The notes under the pieces are model-generated. The model had not been told where the DNA came from. It ran no database searches and saw only the letters and a list, made by a program, of their open reading frames with translations. A stretch of DNA of 8,933 nucleotides from DASQUK01 sp046723645. Lineage in GTDB: Bacteria; Actinomycetota; Acidimicrobiia; Acidimicrobiales; VFJN01. The stretch covers positions 1-8,933 of the forward strand of contig JBKOUY010000117.1 of NCBI GenBank assembly GCA_046723645.1. The letters are read 5' to 3'. How positions within the stretch are numbered: the first letter of the stretch is position 1; each line of letters opens with the position of its first letter. A program made the position numbers and the translations under genes. Positions 1 to 6,135 of this stretch are shown here, in pieces.

Positions 1-5
1 TGTCA

Positions 6-58
6 CTCCTGCCCGACCCCCACCGCCGCCCCTGATGGCGTCGGTCTGCGACCGACCC
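6..58 (+). repeat. Copy A of a ~50-base inverted dispersed repeat
   Basis: Bases 11-58 match the reverse complement of 4858-4905 with two differences in 48 positions. Extending left to base 6 adds one more difference over 53 positions. The copy starts almost at the contig edge, so its true left limit is unknown. Inside it, 40-46 and 50-56 form a 7-bp stem with a TGC loop. TGTCAC stands at 1-6 and again at 59-64, flanking the copy, which may be chance. No gene reads rightward from it for more than 2 kb, so a simple promoter role for this copy is not obvious. Confidence 0.85.
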
Positions 59-85
59 TGTCACATCTGATGCGTACATTTCGTC

Positions 86-134
86 AAAAGCAGGACCAGG
101 GGGTAGGAGCGCGGCGGCACCTACCCCCCGGTCC
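86..134 (-). terminator. Intrinsic terminator of the kinase/regulator operon
   Basis: Bases 93-107 pair with 120-134: fifteen positions with one A-C mismatch, around a 12-base loop. It begins 17 bases past the response regulator stop codon when read on the minus strand. In that direction the stem is followed by TGCTTTTGAC, a short T-tract. Position, stem strength and T-tract fit factor-independent termination of the two-component operon. The rest of 1-151 holds repeat copy A and about 35 relatively AT-rich bases in which I see no gene. Confidence 0.75.
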
Positions 135-151
135 GTCCATGGCACCGACGT

Positions 152-805
152 TCAGACCAGGCGGCGGTCGGTCGCCCAGCGCGTGAGCTCGTGGCGGCTC
201 GACAACTGCAGCTTGCGCAGCACCGACGAGACGTGGGTCTCGATCGTCTTGATGGACACCTGCAGCCGGCGGGCGATCTCCTTGTAGGTGTAGCCCCGCG
301 CCAGGAGCCGCAGGACCTCGCGCTCCCGCGGCGTGATCTGGTCGAGCTCCGGGTCGAGCGATGTGCCCGGGGGCAGGTCGCCGGCGAAGGCGTCGAGCAC
401 GAAGCCCGCCAGGCGGGGCGAGAACACCGCGTCCCCGTCACGCACCCGCTCGACCGCGCGGGCCAGGTCGTCGGCGGCGATCGTCTTGGTGACGTAGCCC
501 CGGGCCCCGGCGCGAATGACTGCGATCACGTCCTCGGCGGCGTCGCTCACCGACAGGGCCAGGAACACGACCCCCGGGTGCGTCCGGTGCACCGCCTCGA
601 TCACTGCGCGCCCGCCGCCGCCCGGCAGGTGGACGTCGAGCAGGACGACGTCGGGCTCGGTGCTGCGGACGCCCTCGACCGCCGACTCGACGTCGAGCGC
701 CTCGCCCACGATGTCGAGGTGGCCCGCCAGCTCGGTGCGCACCCCCGACAGGAACAGCCGGTGGTCGTCGACCAGGTACACGCGGGTCTGCCCGGTTGGC
801 GTCAC
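152..805 (-). CDS. NarL/FixJ-family response regulator (LuxR-type HTH output)
   Basis: This 217-residue protein is the DNA-binding partner of the adjacent kinase. The receiver domain spans about residues 7-122, with the acidic pair D13/D14, the predicted phospho-acceptor D57 in LLDVHLP, S85 at the switch Ser/Thr position and K107 as the conserved lysine. A LuxR-type helix-turn-helix spans about 153-212 and starts with ITPREREVL, continuing through KTIETHVSSVLRKL. The GTG start overlaps the kinase stop as GTGA and has a GGAG Shine-Dalgarno (814-817) eight bases upstream, so the pair is translationally coupled. The length is normal for the family. Target promoters are not known; the divergent PspC/LiaF-like pair is the obvious candidate, by inference. 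The family call is firm, the specific role is not. Confidence 0.95.
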   Translation of the reverse strand: MTPTGQTRVYLVDDHRLFLSGVRTELAGHLDIVGEALDVESAVEGVRSTEPDVVLLDVHLPGGGGRAVIEAVHRTHPGVVFLALSVSDAAEDVIAVIRAGARGYVTKTIAADDLARAVERVRDGDAVFSPRLAGFVLDAFAGDLPPGTSLDPELDQITPREREVLRLLARGYTYKEIARRLQVSIKTIETHVSSVLRKLQLSSRHELTRWATDRRLV

Positions 806-2163
806 GCCGTCGACTCCGCCTCGAGCGCCAGCTCGAAGCTGACCTCGGTCCCCTCGCCGGGAGCGCTGTGGAGCTGGGCGCGTCCGCCATGGCGCGCCAT
901 GCGGCGCACGATCGAGTGGGTGATCCCTCGGCGGTCGCCGTTCACCGCCGCCGGGTCGAATCCCCGGCCGCGGTCGCGGACGAAGGCCTCGATGCGGCCA
1001 TCGGCCACCTCGGCGTAGACCGACACCTCCTCGGCGCCGCTGTGCCGCGCGGCGTTGAGGACCGCCTCGCGCACCGCCGCCACCAGCGCATCGACATGCT
1101 CGTCGACGGGGCAGTCGCCGACGACGACCACGTCGACCGCCACACCGTGATCGGCCTCGACCTCGTCGGCGACGCGGTCGAGGGCGATGGCCAGGTTGCC
1201 CGGAGCGTCCGCGGACGCCGACCGGCGACCGTCGTACAGCCAGGCGCGCAGCTCCCGCTCCTGCCGACGCGCCAGGCTCCGCGCCTGCTGGGGCGCGTCG
1301 GCGTGACGCTGGATGAGGGCCAGGGTCTGGAGAACCGAGTCGTGCAGGTGGGCGGCCATCTCGGCACGCTCCTCGTTGCGGATCCGCTCCCGCCGCTCCG
1401 CCCTGAGCTGGCGGACCAGGCGGGCCACCCAGGGGCTGAACAGCAGTGCGCCCCCGAGGACGGTGGCGAGCACCGCGATCCCCACGCTGCCGACCGCCGC
1501 CAAGGCGCCGTTGGAGGCCAGGAAGGACCCGATCCCGGCGATCAGCAGGCCGGCGCCCACCAGCACCCGGGCCCACACCATCCACCCGCCGCGCAGGGCC
1601 TCGACCGGGTTGGCCGGCAGCCGCGTCATCGCCTCGCGCCAGCGGGCGCGGTCGCTGTCGCCAGCCCGGGCCAGGACCAGGCCGATGCCGATGGCCGCCA
1701 CCACCGCCGGCCACACGATCTGGTCGGGGAAGAACGGCGCGACCCAGCGGACCAGCAACAGCGACCCAAGGGTGATGCAGCCCACCGCCAGCGCGAGCTC
1801 GCTGCCCCGCTTGGAGCCGGGAACGGCCTCGGGCGCTGCGCCGTGTTCGCCGTCGGCGGGTTCCTCGGGGAGCACCGCCCAGGCCACGAGGTAGAGGAGC
1901 ACCCCCGCGCCGTTGGCCAGCGCCAAGATGCAGGCCGCCAGCCTCACGACGATGGGATCGACGCCGAGCCACCGGCCAACGCCCGCGCAGACACCCGCCA
2001 CCATGCGTTCGTCGCGGCGGCGGACGAGGCCGTGGGGAAGGCCGGTGATCGGTGGTCGGGGATGCGAGCCCATCGGGGCGTTCGGATGCGCCGTCACGTG
2101 ACGGCCACCGTCCATGATGGCAAGCGCGCGGCGGAATCGCCTCCGGGGACCGCTCGGGGACAT
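802..2163 (-). CDS. PspC-domain sensor histidine kinase (HisKA_3/DesK type)
   Basis: The protein has 453 residues from the ATG at 2163. Domains in order: a PspC domain at about 46-100 (VAGVCAG, LGVD, YLVAWA); hydrophobic segments at about 122-142, 147-166, 196-215 and 222-244; a HisKA_3 dimerisation helix with phospho-acceptor H274 in HLHDSVLQTL; and a HATPase domain with N370 in the N-box (REAVLNAARH), a DRGRGFDP box at 397-404 and GEGTEVSF near 436. It should autophosphorylate at H274 and pass phosphate to D57 of the coupled regulator. There is no large extracytoplasmic sensor domain, which suggests it senses within the membrane, as LiaS-type kinases do. The start is uncertain: ATG at 2115, GTG at 2097 and ATG at 2073 also precede the PspC domain, and none has a clear ribosome site. 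A TCACAAT stretch a few bases before 2163 could be a -10 for leaderless translation. Confidence 0.93.
   Translation of the reverse strand: MSPSGPRRRFRRALAIMDGGRHVTAHPNAPMGSHPRPPITGLPHGLVRRRDERMVAGVCAGVGRWLGVDPIVVRLAACILALANGAGVLLYLVAWAVLPEEPADGEHGAAPEAVPGSKRGSELALAVGCITLGSLLLVRWVAPFFPDQIVWPAVVAAIGIGLVLARAGDSDRARWREAMTRLPANPVEALRGGWMVWARVLVGAGLLIAGIGSFLASNGALAAVGSVGIAVLATVLGGALLFSPWVARLVRQLRAERRERIRNEERAEMAAHLHDSVLQTLALIQRHADAPQQARSLARRQERELRAWLYDGRRSASADAPGNLAIALDRVADEVEADHGVAVDVVVVGDCPVDEHVDALVAAVREAVLNAARHSGAEEVSVYAEVADGRIEAFVRDRGRGFDPAAVNGDRRGITHSIVRRMARHGGRAQLHSAPGEGTEVSFELALEAESTA
814..817 (-). promoter_or_regulatory. Shine-Dalgarno for the response regulator GTG start
   Basis: GGAG lies eight bases upstream of the GTG at 803-805, inside the last codons of the kinase gene. 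It supports the GTG start and coupled translation. Confidence 0.6.
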
Positions 2164-2204
2164 CCCTGATTGTGACCTGGGCGCGCGCTCCCGATGATTG
2201 CGGC
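2164..2204. promoter_or_regulatory. Divergent intergenic region between kinase and PspC/LiaF-like gene
   Basis: About 41 bases separate the chosen starts, so both promoters must overlap here or extend into the coding N-termini. Minus-strand TCACAAT just upstream of the kinase ATG and plus-strand GATGAT just upstream of the ATG at 2205 are weak -10-like elements at leaderless spacing. No clear -35 or palindromic operator was seen. A GTG at 2172, in frame with 2205, would lengthen the plus-strand protein by 11 residues and shrink this gap to 8 bases. Confidence 0.35.
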
Positions 2205-3503
2205 ATGGATGTACCCCCCCACGCGCCGCCTCGGCCCGAGGATCCGGCCGCCGGGCCCGGCGCGCGGCGGCTCGTCCGCGAGCCGGACGACCGCAAGGTC
2301 GCCGGGGTGTGCGCGGGCCTCGCCGACCGCCTCGGCGTGGACGTGTCGTTGGTGCGCCTGGGTGCCGTGATCCTCGCGGTCTTCACGCCGGTGGGCCTCA
2401 TCGCCTACCTCGTCGCCTGGGCCATCGTCCCCGAGCGCCGGCCCGACGAGCCGCGAGTGGTGGCGCCGCCGGCGCAGCTGCCCCGGTTCGGCCGGGTCCC
2501 GCTGTGGCTGTTAGTCCTCTGCGGCGTGGCCGTCGCCTGGACGCTGAGCGACGGTTCCTGGTGGTCGTGGTGGCCCAATGGCCCGGTGCTCGCGCTGGCG
2601 CTGGTCGGCCTCGGCGTCTGGCTGCTGGTCCGTGACGACGACGGTCGCCCACCCACCGCAAGCGCGGCCGACCCGGGAGCAACGGAAGGCCCCACGTCCG
2701 AGAATCTGAACACGCACGGCGGTCACGGCACTACACTCAACGCTGGTTTCGCTCAAACCCTCGACGAGAGCGAGGGCGCCGGGCCATCGGGCGAGTTTTC
2801 TCCCCCGGTCTCGCCCTGGTGGTCCGGCGCCGAAAGCGACGCCCCGACCGCTAGCCCGGCGCCCGCGGGTCCGCCCGCAGCAGGCGAGCGGTCACGCCGG
2901 ACGCATGTCGCCCTGGCCTTCGTCGGGCTCCTGCTAATCGGCGCCGGCCTGGCGTGGCTGCTGTACGTGCTCGACGTGGCGACGCTGTCGCTGCGCGATG
3001 GCCTGGCGGCCGGGCTGCTCATCGTGGGGCTGGGTCTCGTGGCCTCGGCCTGGTGGGGCCGCGCCTGGTCGCTGGCGGTCCTCGGGGTCCTGTTTGCCGC
3101 GACCATCGCCATTGCGGACCTGATCGACGTGCCGTTCGACGCCGGCACCGGAGACCGGACGGTGGCGGTCGACACCCGGGCCGAGCTTGCCGACACCCAC
3201 GAGCTGTTCGCGGGCACGCTGACCCTCGACCTGCGCCGCGCCCCGCTGACCGACGGCCCCAGCACCATGGAGGCGTCAGTCGGCATGGGCAAGCTGCGGG
3301 TGATCGTCCCCCGCAACGCCAGCGTCGAGGTCGACGCCAAGGTGAAGGCCGGCAACATCGACGGCGAGCTGGCGCCCAGCCCCGACGAGGGCGGCGTCGA
3401 CCTGCACGAGACCTTCGCCGCCGGCGACAAGCGGGCGCCGGTACCCGACCTTCGCCTCGACCTGCAGGTGGGCATCGGCGAGCTGGAGGTCGACCATGCG
3501 TAG
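2205..3503 (+). CDS. PspC-domain membrane protein with LiaF-like C-terminal domain
   Basis: The protein has 432 residues from the ATG at 2205; an in-frame GTG at 2172 is the alternative. A PspC domain spans about 20-78 and closely resembles the kinase's own (shared VAGVCAG, LGVD, VRL, YLVAWA). Hydrophobic segments lie at about 50-75, 97-115 and 126-142. A Pro/Ser/Gly-rich linker at about 145-232 is followed by three more segments at about 236-256, 264-282 and 285-306. The C-terminal 115 residues look like the beta-rich domain shared by LiaF/VraT-type and toastrack proteins: alternating hydrophobics, GMGKLRVIVP, and a closing VGIGELEVD. LiaF-type proteins hold a LiaS-type kinase inactive until envelope stress. 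By inference from domain and position, this protein modulates the divergent kinase. Its end overlaps the next gene by 8 bases. Confidence 0.88.
   Translation: MDVPPHAPPRPEDPAAGPGARRLVREPDDRKVAGVCAGLADRLGVDVSLVRLGAVILAVFTPVGLIAYLVAWAIVPERRPDEPRVVAPPAQLPRFGRVPLWLLVLCGVAVAWTLSDGSWWSWWPNGPVLALALVGLGVWLLVRDDDGRPPTASAADPGATEGPTSENLNTHGGHGTTLNAGFAQTLDESEGAGPSGEFSPPVSPWWSGAESDAPTASPAPAGPPAAGERSRRTHVALAFVGLLLIGAGLAWLLYVLDVATLSLRDGLAAGLLIVGLGLVASAWWGRAWSLAVLGVLFAATIAIADLIDVPFDAGTGDRTVAVDTRAELADTHELFAGTLTLDLRRAPLTDGPSTMEASVGMGKLRVIVPRNASVEVDAKVKAGNIDGELAPSPDEGGVDLHETFAAGDKRAPVPDLRLDLQVGIGELEVDHA
3485..3489 (+). promoter_or_regulatory. Shine-Dalgarno of the small membrane protein gene
   Basis: GGAGG lies six bases before the ATG at 3496, inside the last codons of the upstream gene. 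It is the clearest ribosome site in the window and fixes the 8-base ATGCGTAG overlap as a coupled start. Confidence 0.75.
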
Positions 3504-3981
3504 GCACGCGTTCGATCCCGTGGCGCTGGTCCTCGGCACGGTGTTCCTCGCCGCCGGTGCGATCGTGCTCGCGGGCGGCGAGCTGATCACCGACGGGCGG
3601 GCGCTGGTCCCGGCGGGGCTGATCGCCCTCGGGGTCGCGCTCCTGGTCCACGTCGTCCGGCGCGCCCGCCCGTCGACGCCGACCACGCCGGTGGCCGAGC
3701 CCGTGCCCCCGGTCGCCAGCGACCGGGACCTCGACGCGCTGTTCGCGCCCGTCGACGACGCGCTCGCCGACTGGGAGCGGACGCACGGAGGCACCGATGC
3801 CACCGAGGTCGAGCCGACCCAGGCGGATGCGACCGGTGGCGCCGCCGCCGACGCCACCGACGATGACTCGACCGACGCCGGCACCGCTGGCGCCGGCGCG
3901 ACCTCGCGGGACCCCACCGACGCCGACGCGACGGAGATCGTCGACCCCACCCTGCGATACCCGCGGTCCGAGCCGGAGTGA
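3496..3981 (+). CDS. Small two-helix membrane protein with acidic Thr/Asp/Ala tail
   Basis: The protein has 161 residues. Two hydrophobic segments at about 8-28 and 38-55 form a hairpin with a short loop (GGELITDGRAL). A basic patch, VVRRAR, follows and suggests a cytoplasmic tail. Residues 75-95 (DRDLDALFAPVDDALADWER) could form an amphipathic helix. The last 60 residues are low-complexity and rich in Thr, Asp and Ala, with repeated (A/T)DAT-like units, and probably disordered. I recognise no family. The 8-base overlap with a strong Shine-Dalgarno places it in an operon with the PspC/LiaF-like gene, so a part in the same envelope-sensing complex is plausible but unproven. The gene ends 7 bases from the convergent eight-helix membrane gene. 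Confidence 0.82.
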   Translation: MRRHAFDPVALVLGTVFLAAGAIVLAGGELITDGRALVPAGLIALGVALLVHVVRRARPSTPTTPVAEPVPPVASDRDLDALFAPVDDALADWERTHGGTDATEVEPTQADATGGAAADATDDDSTDAGTAGAGATSRDPTDADATEIVDPTLRYPRSEPE

Positions 3982-3988
3982 CCGGAGC

Positions 3989-4843
3989 TCAGCCCGCGAG
4001 CACGGCCCGGGCCACCAGGTCGGTCCCGAATGCCGTGAGGATCGCCAGGTACAGGAGGCCCGTCGCCGCCATCACCGCGGAGTAGTAGCGCTCGCGCAGG
4101 GCCGCCCGGGTCACGATGACGAGCCCGATCGTGGTCACGGCGCAGGCCACCCAGAACCAGCCGAGCGTGCCGCCGTAGCCGTCGTCGATGGTGCCGGTCA
4201 GCACCGACCCCATGCCCGTCGGCCACAGCAGGGCGGCCACCTCGAACGGCCAGACGATGGCCGTCCAGCGGACCAGCTCCAGCAGTGGACCCCGGGCGAG
4301 CCCCGGCTGCACGAGGTACCAGTGGCCCAGGAGCATGGCATCGGAGATGGATCCCAGGAAGGCGGCGCCCACCACCACCCGCACGACGGACAGCGTCGCC
4401 GGATCGCCCGCGGCGATGCCGGCCGCCACCAGTCCCGGGATCCCGACGAGGGGAGCGATCAGGTCGAGCCAGGGCGGGAACTCGGGGGCGTCGGGATTGG
4501 GGCCATCGGCGCGCCGGTCGATCCCGGTCATCGCCGCCACCCGAGCGGAGCGCCGCTCGATCCGCTCCCGCTCCCCCGCCACGCCGGCCCTGCGACGCAC
4601 GACGGAGACCGCCAGCGCCACGCCGGCGGCAACGGCCACCGCCAGCGACGACGCCTCCCGCACCGGCACCGGATCGAGCCACATGCCCACGGCGAACGCA
4701 CCCAGCGCCATCACCCCGTAGACGCTGCGGAGCAGCCAGCCGTAGCCGATGCCGACCTGCCGCCGGCGGGTCGTGACCCACAGGAACAGCAGCCCGCCGA
4801 CCGCCCACTGCAGCAGCACGGTGGCGGCGTCGAGCCCTATCAC
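3989..4843 (-). CDS. Eight-helix integral membrane protein, family not recognised
   Basis: The protein has 284 residues from a GTG at 4843. I count eight hydrophobic segments: about 3-24, 31-50, 55-72, a cytoplasmic-looking charged loop of about 40 residues, then four segments between roughly 115 and 220, and a final pair ending at the C-terminus. A motif SDAMLLGHWYLVQP lies in the fifth segment and carries a conspicuous His-Trp-Tyr. No catalytic or cofactor signature tells me its function. The GTG was chosen because the open frame upstream has no ATG or GTG, and because a TACCTT -10-like element lies exactly 7 bases before it, the leaderless arrangement common in actinobacteria. The next in-frame GTG (4819) would cut into the first helix. 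It is separated from the peptidase gene by a terminator, so it is probably its own transcription unit. Confidence 0.8.
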   Translation of the reverse strand: MIGLDAATVLLQWAVGGLLFLWVTTRRRQVGIGYGWLLRSVYGVMALGAFAVGMWLDPVPVREASSLAVAVAAGVALAVSVVRRRAGVAGERERIERRSARVAAMTGIDRRADGPNPDAPEFPPWLDLIAPLVGIPGLVAAGIAAGDPATLSVVRVVVGAAFLGSISDAMLLGHWYLVQPGLARGPLLELVRWTAIVWPFEVAALLWPTGMGSVLTGTIDDGYGGTLGWFWVACAVTTIGLVIVTRAALRERYYSAVMAATGLLYLAILTAFGTDLVARAVLAG

Positions 4844-4850
4844 GTCGAGG

Positions 4851-4856
4851 AAGGTA
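4851..4856 (-). promoter_or_regulatory. Putative -10 element of a leaderless promoter
   Basis: TACCTT fits the TANNNT pattern of actinobacterial -10 elements and lies 7 bases before the GTG at 4843, so transcription would begin at the start codon. No good -35 was found; the place where it would lie falls inside repeat copy B. This is an inference from spacing. Confidence 0.45.
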
Positions 4857-4857
4857 C

Positions 4858-4910
4858 GGGTCGGGCGCAGGCCGACGCCATCAGGGGCGGCGGTGGGGGT
4901 CGGGCTGGAG
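4858..4910 (-). repeat. Copy B of the ~50-base inverted dispersed repeat
   Basis: It is the reverse complement of 6-58, with two differences over the 48-base core and one more in the left extension. The two core differences fall on the two partners of a single base pair in copy A's small stem: T-A in A becomes C-C in B. The copy ends 1 base before the TACCTT element, so it covers the spacer and -35 position of the putative promoter of the eight-helix membrane protein gene. Confidence 0.85.
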
Positions 4911-4927
4911 GTAGGACCGCACTGCGT

Positions 4928-4970
4928 CTTTGAAGCAAAAGCGGGGCACAGGCCCCGAGGATCTTCAAAG
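4928..4970 (-). terminator. Nested hairpin terminator after the E2-lipBA-peptidase operon
   Basis: The inner stem is CGGGGC (4942-4947) paired with GCCCCG (4952-4957) around a 4-base loop. On the minus strand it is followed by CTTTTGCTT, as in an intrinsic terminator. An outer perfect 8-bp inverted repeat, CTTTGAAG (4928-4935) and CTTCAAAG (4963-4970), encloses it. It starts 4 bases past the peptidase stop codon. The remainder of the gap 4844-4974 holds repeat copy B and the -10 element. Confidence 0.75.
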
Positions 4971-4974
4971 CCGG

Positions 4975-6090
4975 TCAGGCGTCGACGACCGCCAGCCCGT
5001 GGTCGGCCCTGTTGAGCTCGTCGGGCCCGGACTCGTCGGCCACCACGATGTCCTCGAGGCGCAGGCCGAACCGGCCGGGCAGGTAGATGCCGGGCTCGAT
5101 CGAGAAGGCGTGCCCGGGCGCCAGAGGCGCGGCGTTGCCCGCCACGATGTACGGGTCCTCGTGCGCCTCGACGCCGATGCCGTGCCCGGTGCGATGGATG
5201 AACCGGTCCCCGTAGCCGGCGTCGGCGATGATGCGACGGGCAGCGGCGTCCACCACCTCGCACGGCGTGCCGATCGTGGCGGCGGCCGTGGCCGCCCGCT
5301 GGGCCTCGTGCAGCACGGCGTAGGCCTCCACCACCTCGGCCGGCGGCTCGCCGACGTGCACGCAGCGGGTGATGTCGCTGCAGTAGCCCACGCCGTCGCC
5401 GTCGAGCATGGTGCCGCCGTAGTCGCACAGCACGACGTCACCCCGACGGATCACGCGGCCTCCCGCCTCGTGGTGCGGGCTGGCGGCGTTCTCACCCGCG
5501 GCCACGATGGCGAAGTTCGCATGCTGGTGTCCCTCGGCCACGATGCGTCGCCCGAGGTCGGCCGACACGTCCGCCTCGGTGCGCCCGACCAGCGGGATGG
5601 CGCCGGCCTGCAGGTCGGCGGCGATGCGGTCCACCGCCTCGGCGGCCCGCCGCAGCGCCTCGACCTCGGCCTTGTCCTTCACCGCCCGCAGCGGCCCGAG
5701 AACGGTGCCAGCGGTGACGAACCGAGCCGCAGGGAGCGCCGCCTGGAGCGCGAGCACGAAGCGTGCCCACGTGTGGTCCCCGACCGCCACAGTGGCCGCG
5801 TGGCCGGCCAGCCCGGCGACGATTGCGACGGGATCCTCGGTCTCCTCCCAGGGGCGCAGCGAGAACACCTCGGGACGCTCGGCGACGCGCGGCGCCTCGA
5901 GCCGCGGGACGACGAGGCTCGCGTCGCCGTCCCTGGGCAGCACCAGCATCGTGAGCCGCTCGAGGGGCATGGCCATGTACCCGGTGAGGTACGGCAGGTC
6001 GGGACCGACCGACGGCAGCAGAACGTCGACGCCGAGCTCTGCCATGCGCGTGCGGGCCCGATCGGCGCGTTCGCTGAGCATGCGGACCAT
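4975..6090 (-). CDS. M24B metallopeptidase, Xaa-Pro dipeptidase/aminopeptidase type
   Basis: The protein has 371 residues. A creatinase-like N-terminal domain (about 5-135) precedes the pita-bread catalytic domain (about 140-371). The five expected metal ligands are visible: D223 (LCDYGG), D239 (SDITR), H303 (TGHGIG), E332 (IEPG) and E346 (LED). H310 in VEAHEDP is the further conserved histidine. It probably cleaves Xaa-Pro bonds in cytoplasmic peptides using two divalent metals. The spacing D223 to D239 is 16 residues, against about 11 in PepP/PepQ as I remember them, because of a short extra loop (MLDGDG). The exact substrate, dipeptide or longer, cannot be told. No Shine-Dalgarno precedes the ATG at 6090, and ATG 6081 is an alternative. 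It follows lipA by about 45 bases, probably in the same transcript. Confidence 0.92.
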   Translation of the reverse strand: MVRMLSERADRARTRMAELGVDVLLPSVGPDLPYLTGYMAMPLERLTMLVLPRDGDASLVVPRLEAPRVAERPEVFSLRPWEETEDPVAIVAGLAGHAATVAVGDHTWARFVLALQAALPAARFVTAGTVLGPLRAVKDKAEVEALRRAAEAVDRIAADLQAGAIPLVGRTEADVSADLGRRIVAEGHQHANFAIVAAGENAASPHHEAGGRVIRRGDVVLCDYGGTMLDGDGVGYCSDITRCVHVGEPPAEVVEAYAVLHEAQRAATAAATIGTPCEVVDAAARRIIADAGYGDRFIHRTGHGIGVEAHEDPYIVAGNAAPLAPGHAFSIEPGIYLPGRFGLRLEDIVVADESGPDELNRADHGLAVVDA

Positions 6091-6135
6091 CGTACGGCCG
6101 GGCCCCGGAGGTCCCGGACCGGCTGGTGGACCGCC

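Noticed and set aside
1..64. TGTCAC direct repeats flanking copy A as a target-site duplication
   Set aside because: The left copy overlaps the repeat extension by one base, copy B lacks such flanks, and six-base matches are easily random.
796..2169. Long plus-strand open frame (457 codons) opposite the kinase
   Set aside because: It is a GC-rich shadow of the kinase: no motif, and Arg/Pro/His-rich composition. The minus strand shows complete HisKA_3/HATPase motifs.
3970..3992. Hairpin between the convergent gene ends
   Set aside because: Only about 3-4 pairs with a bulge and no T-tract on either strand; too weak to call a terminator.
6095..6125. CCGGG/CCCGG hairpin between lipA and the peptidase
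   Set aside because: A short bulged stem without a T-tract, in a stretch where GC-rich pairing is expected by chance.
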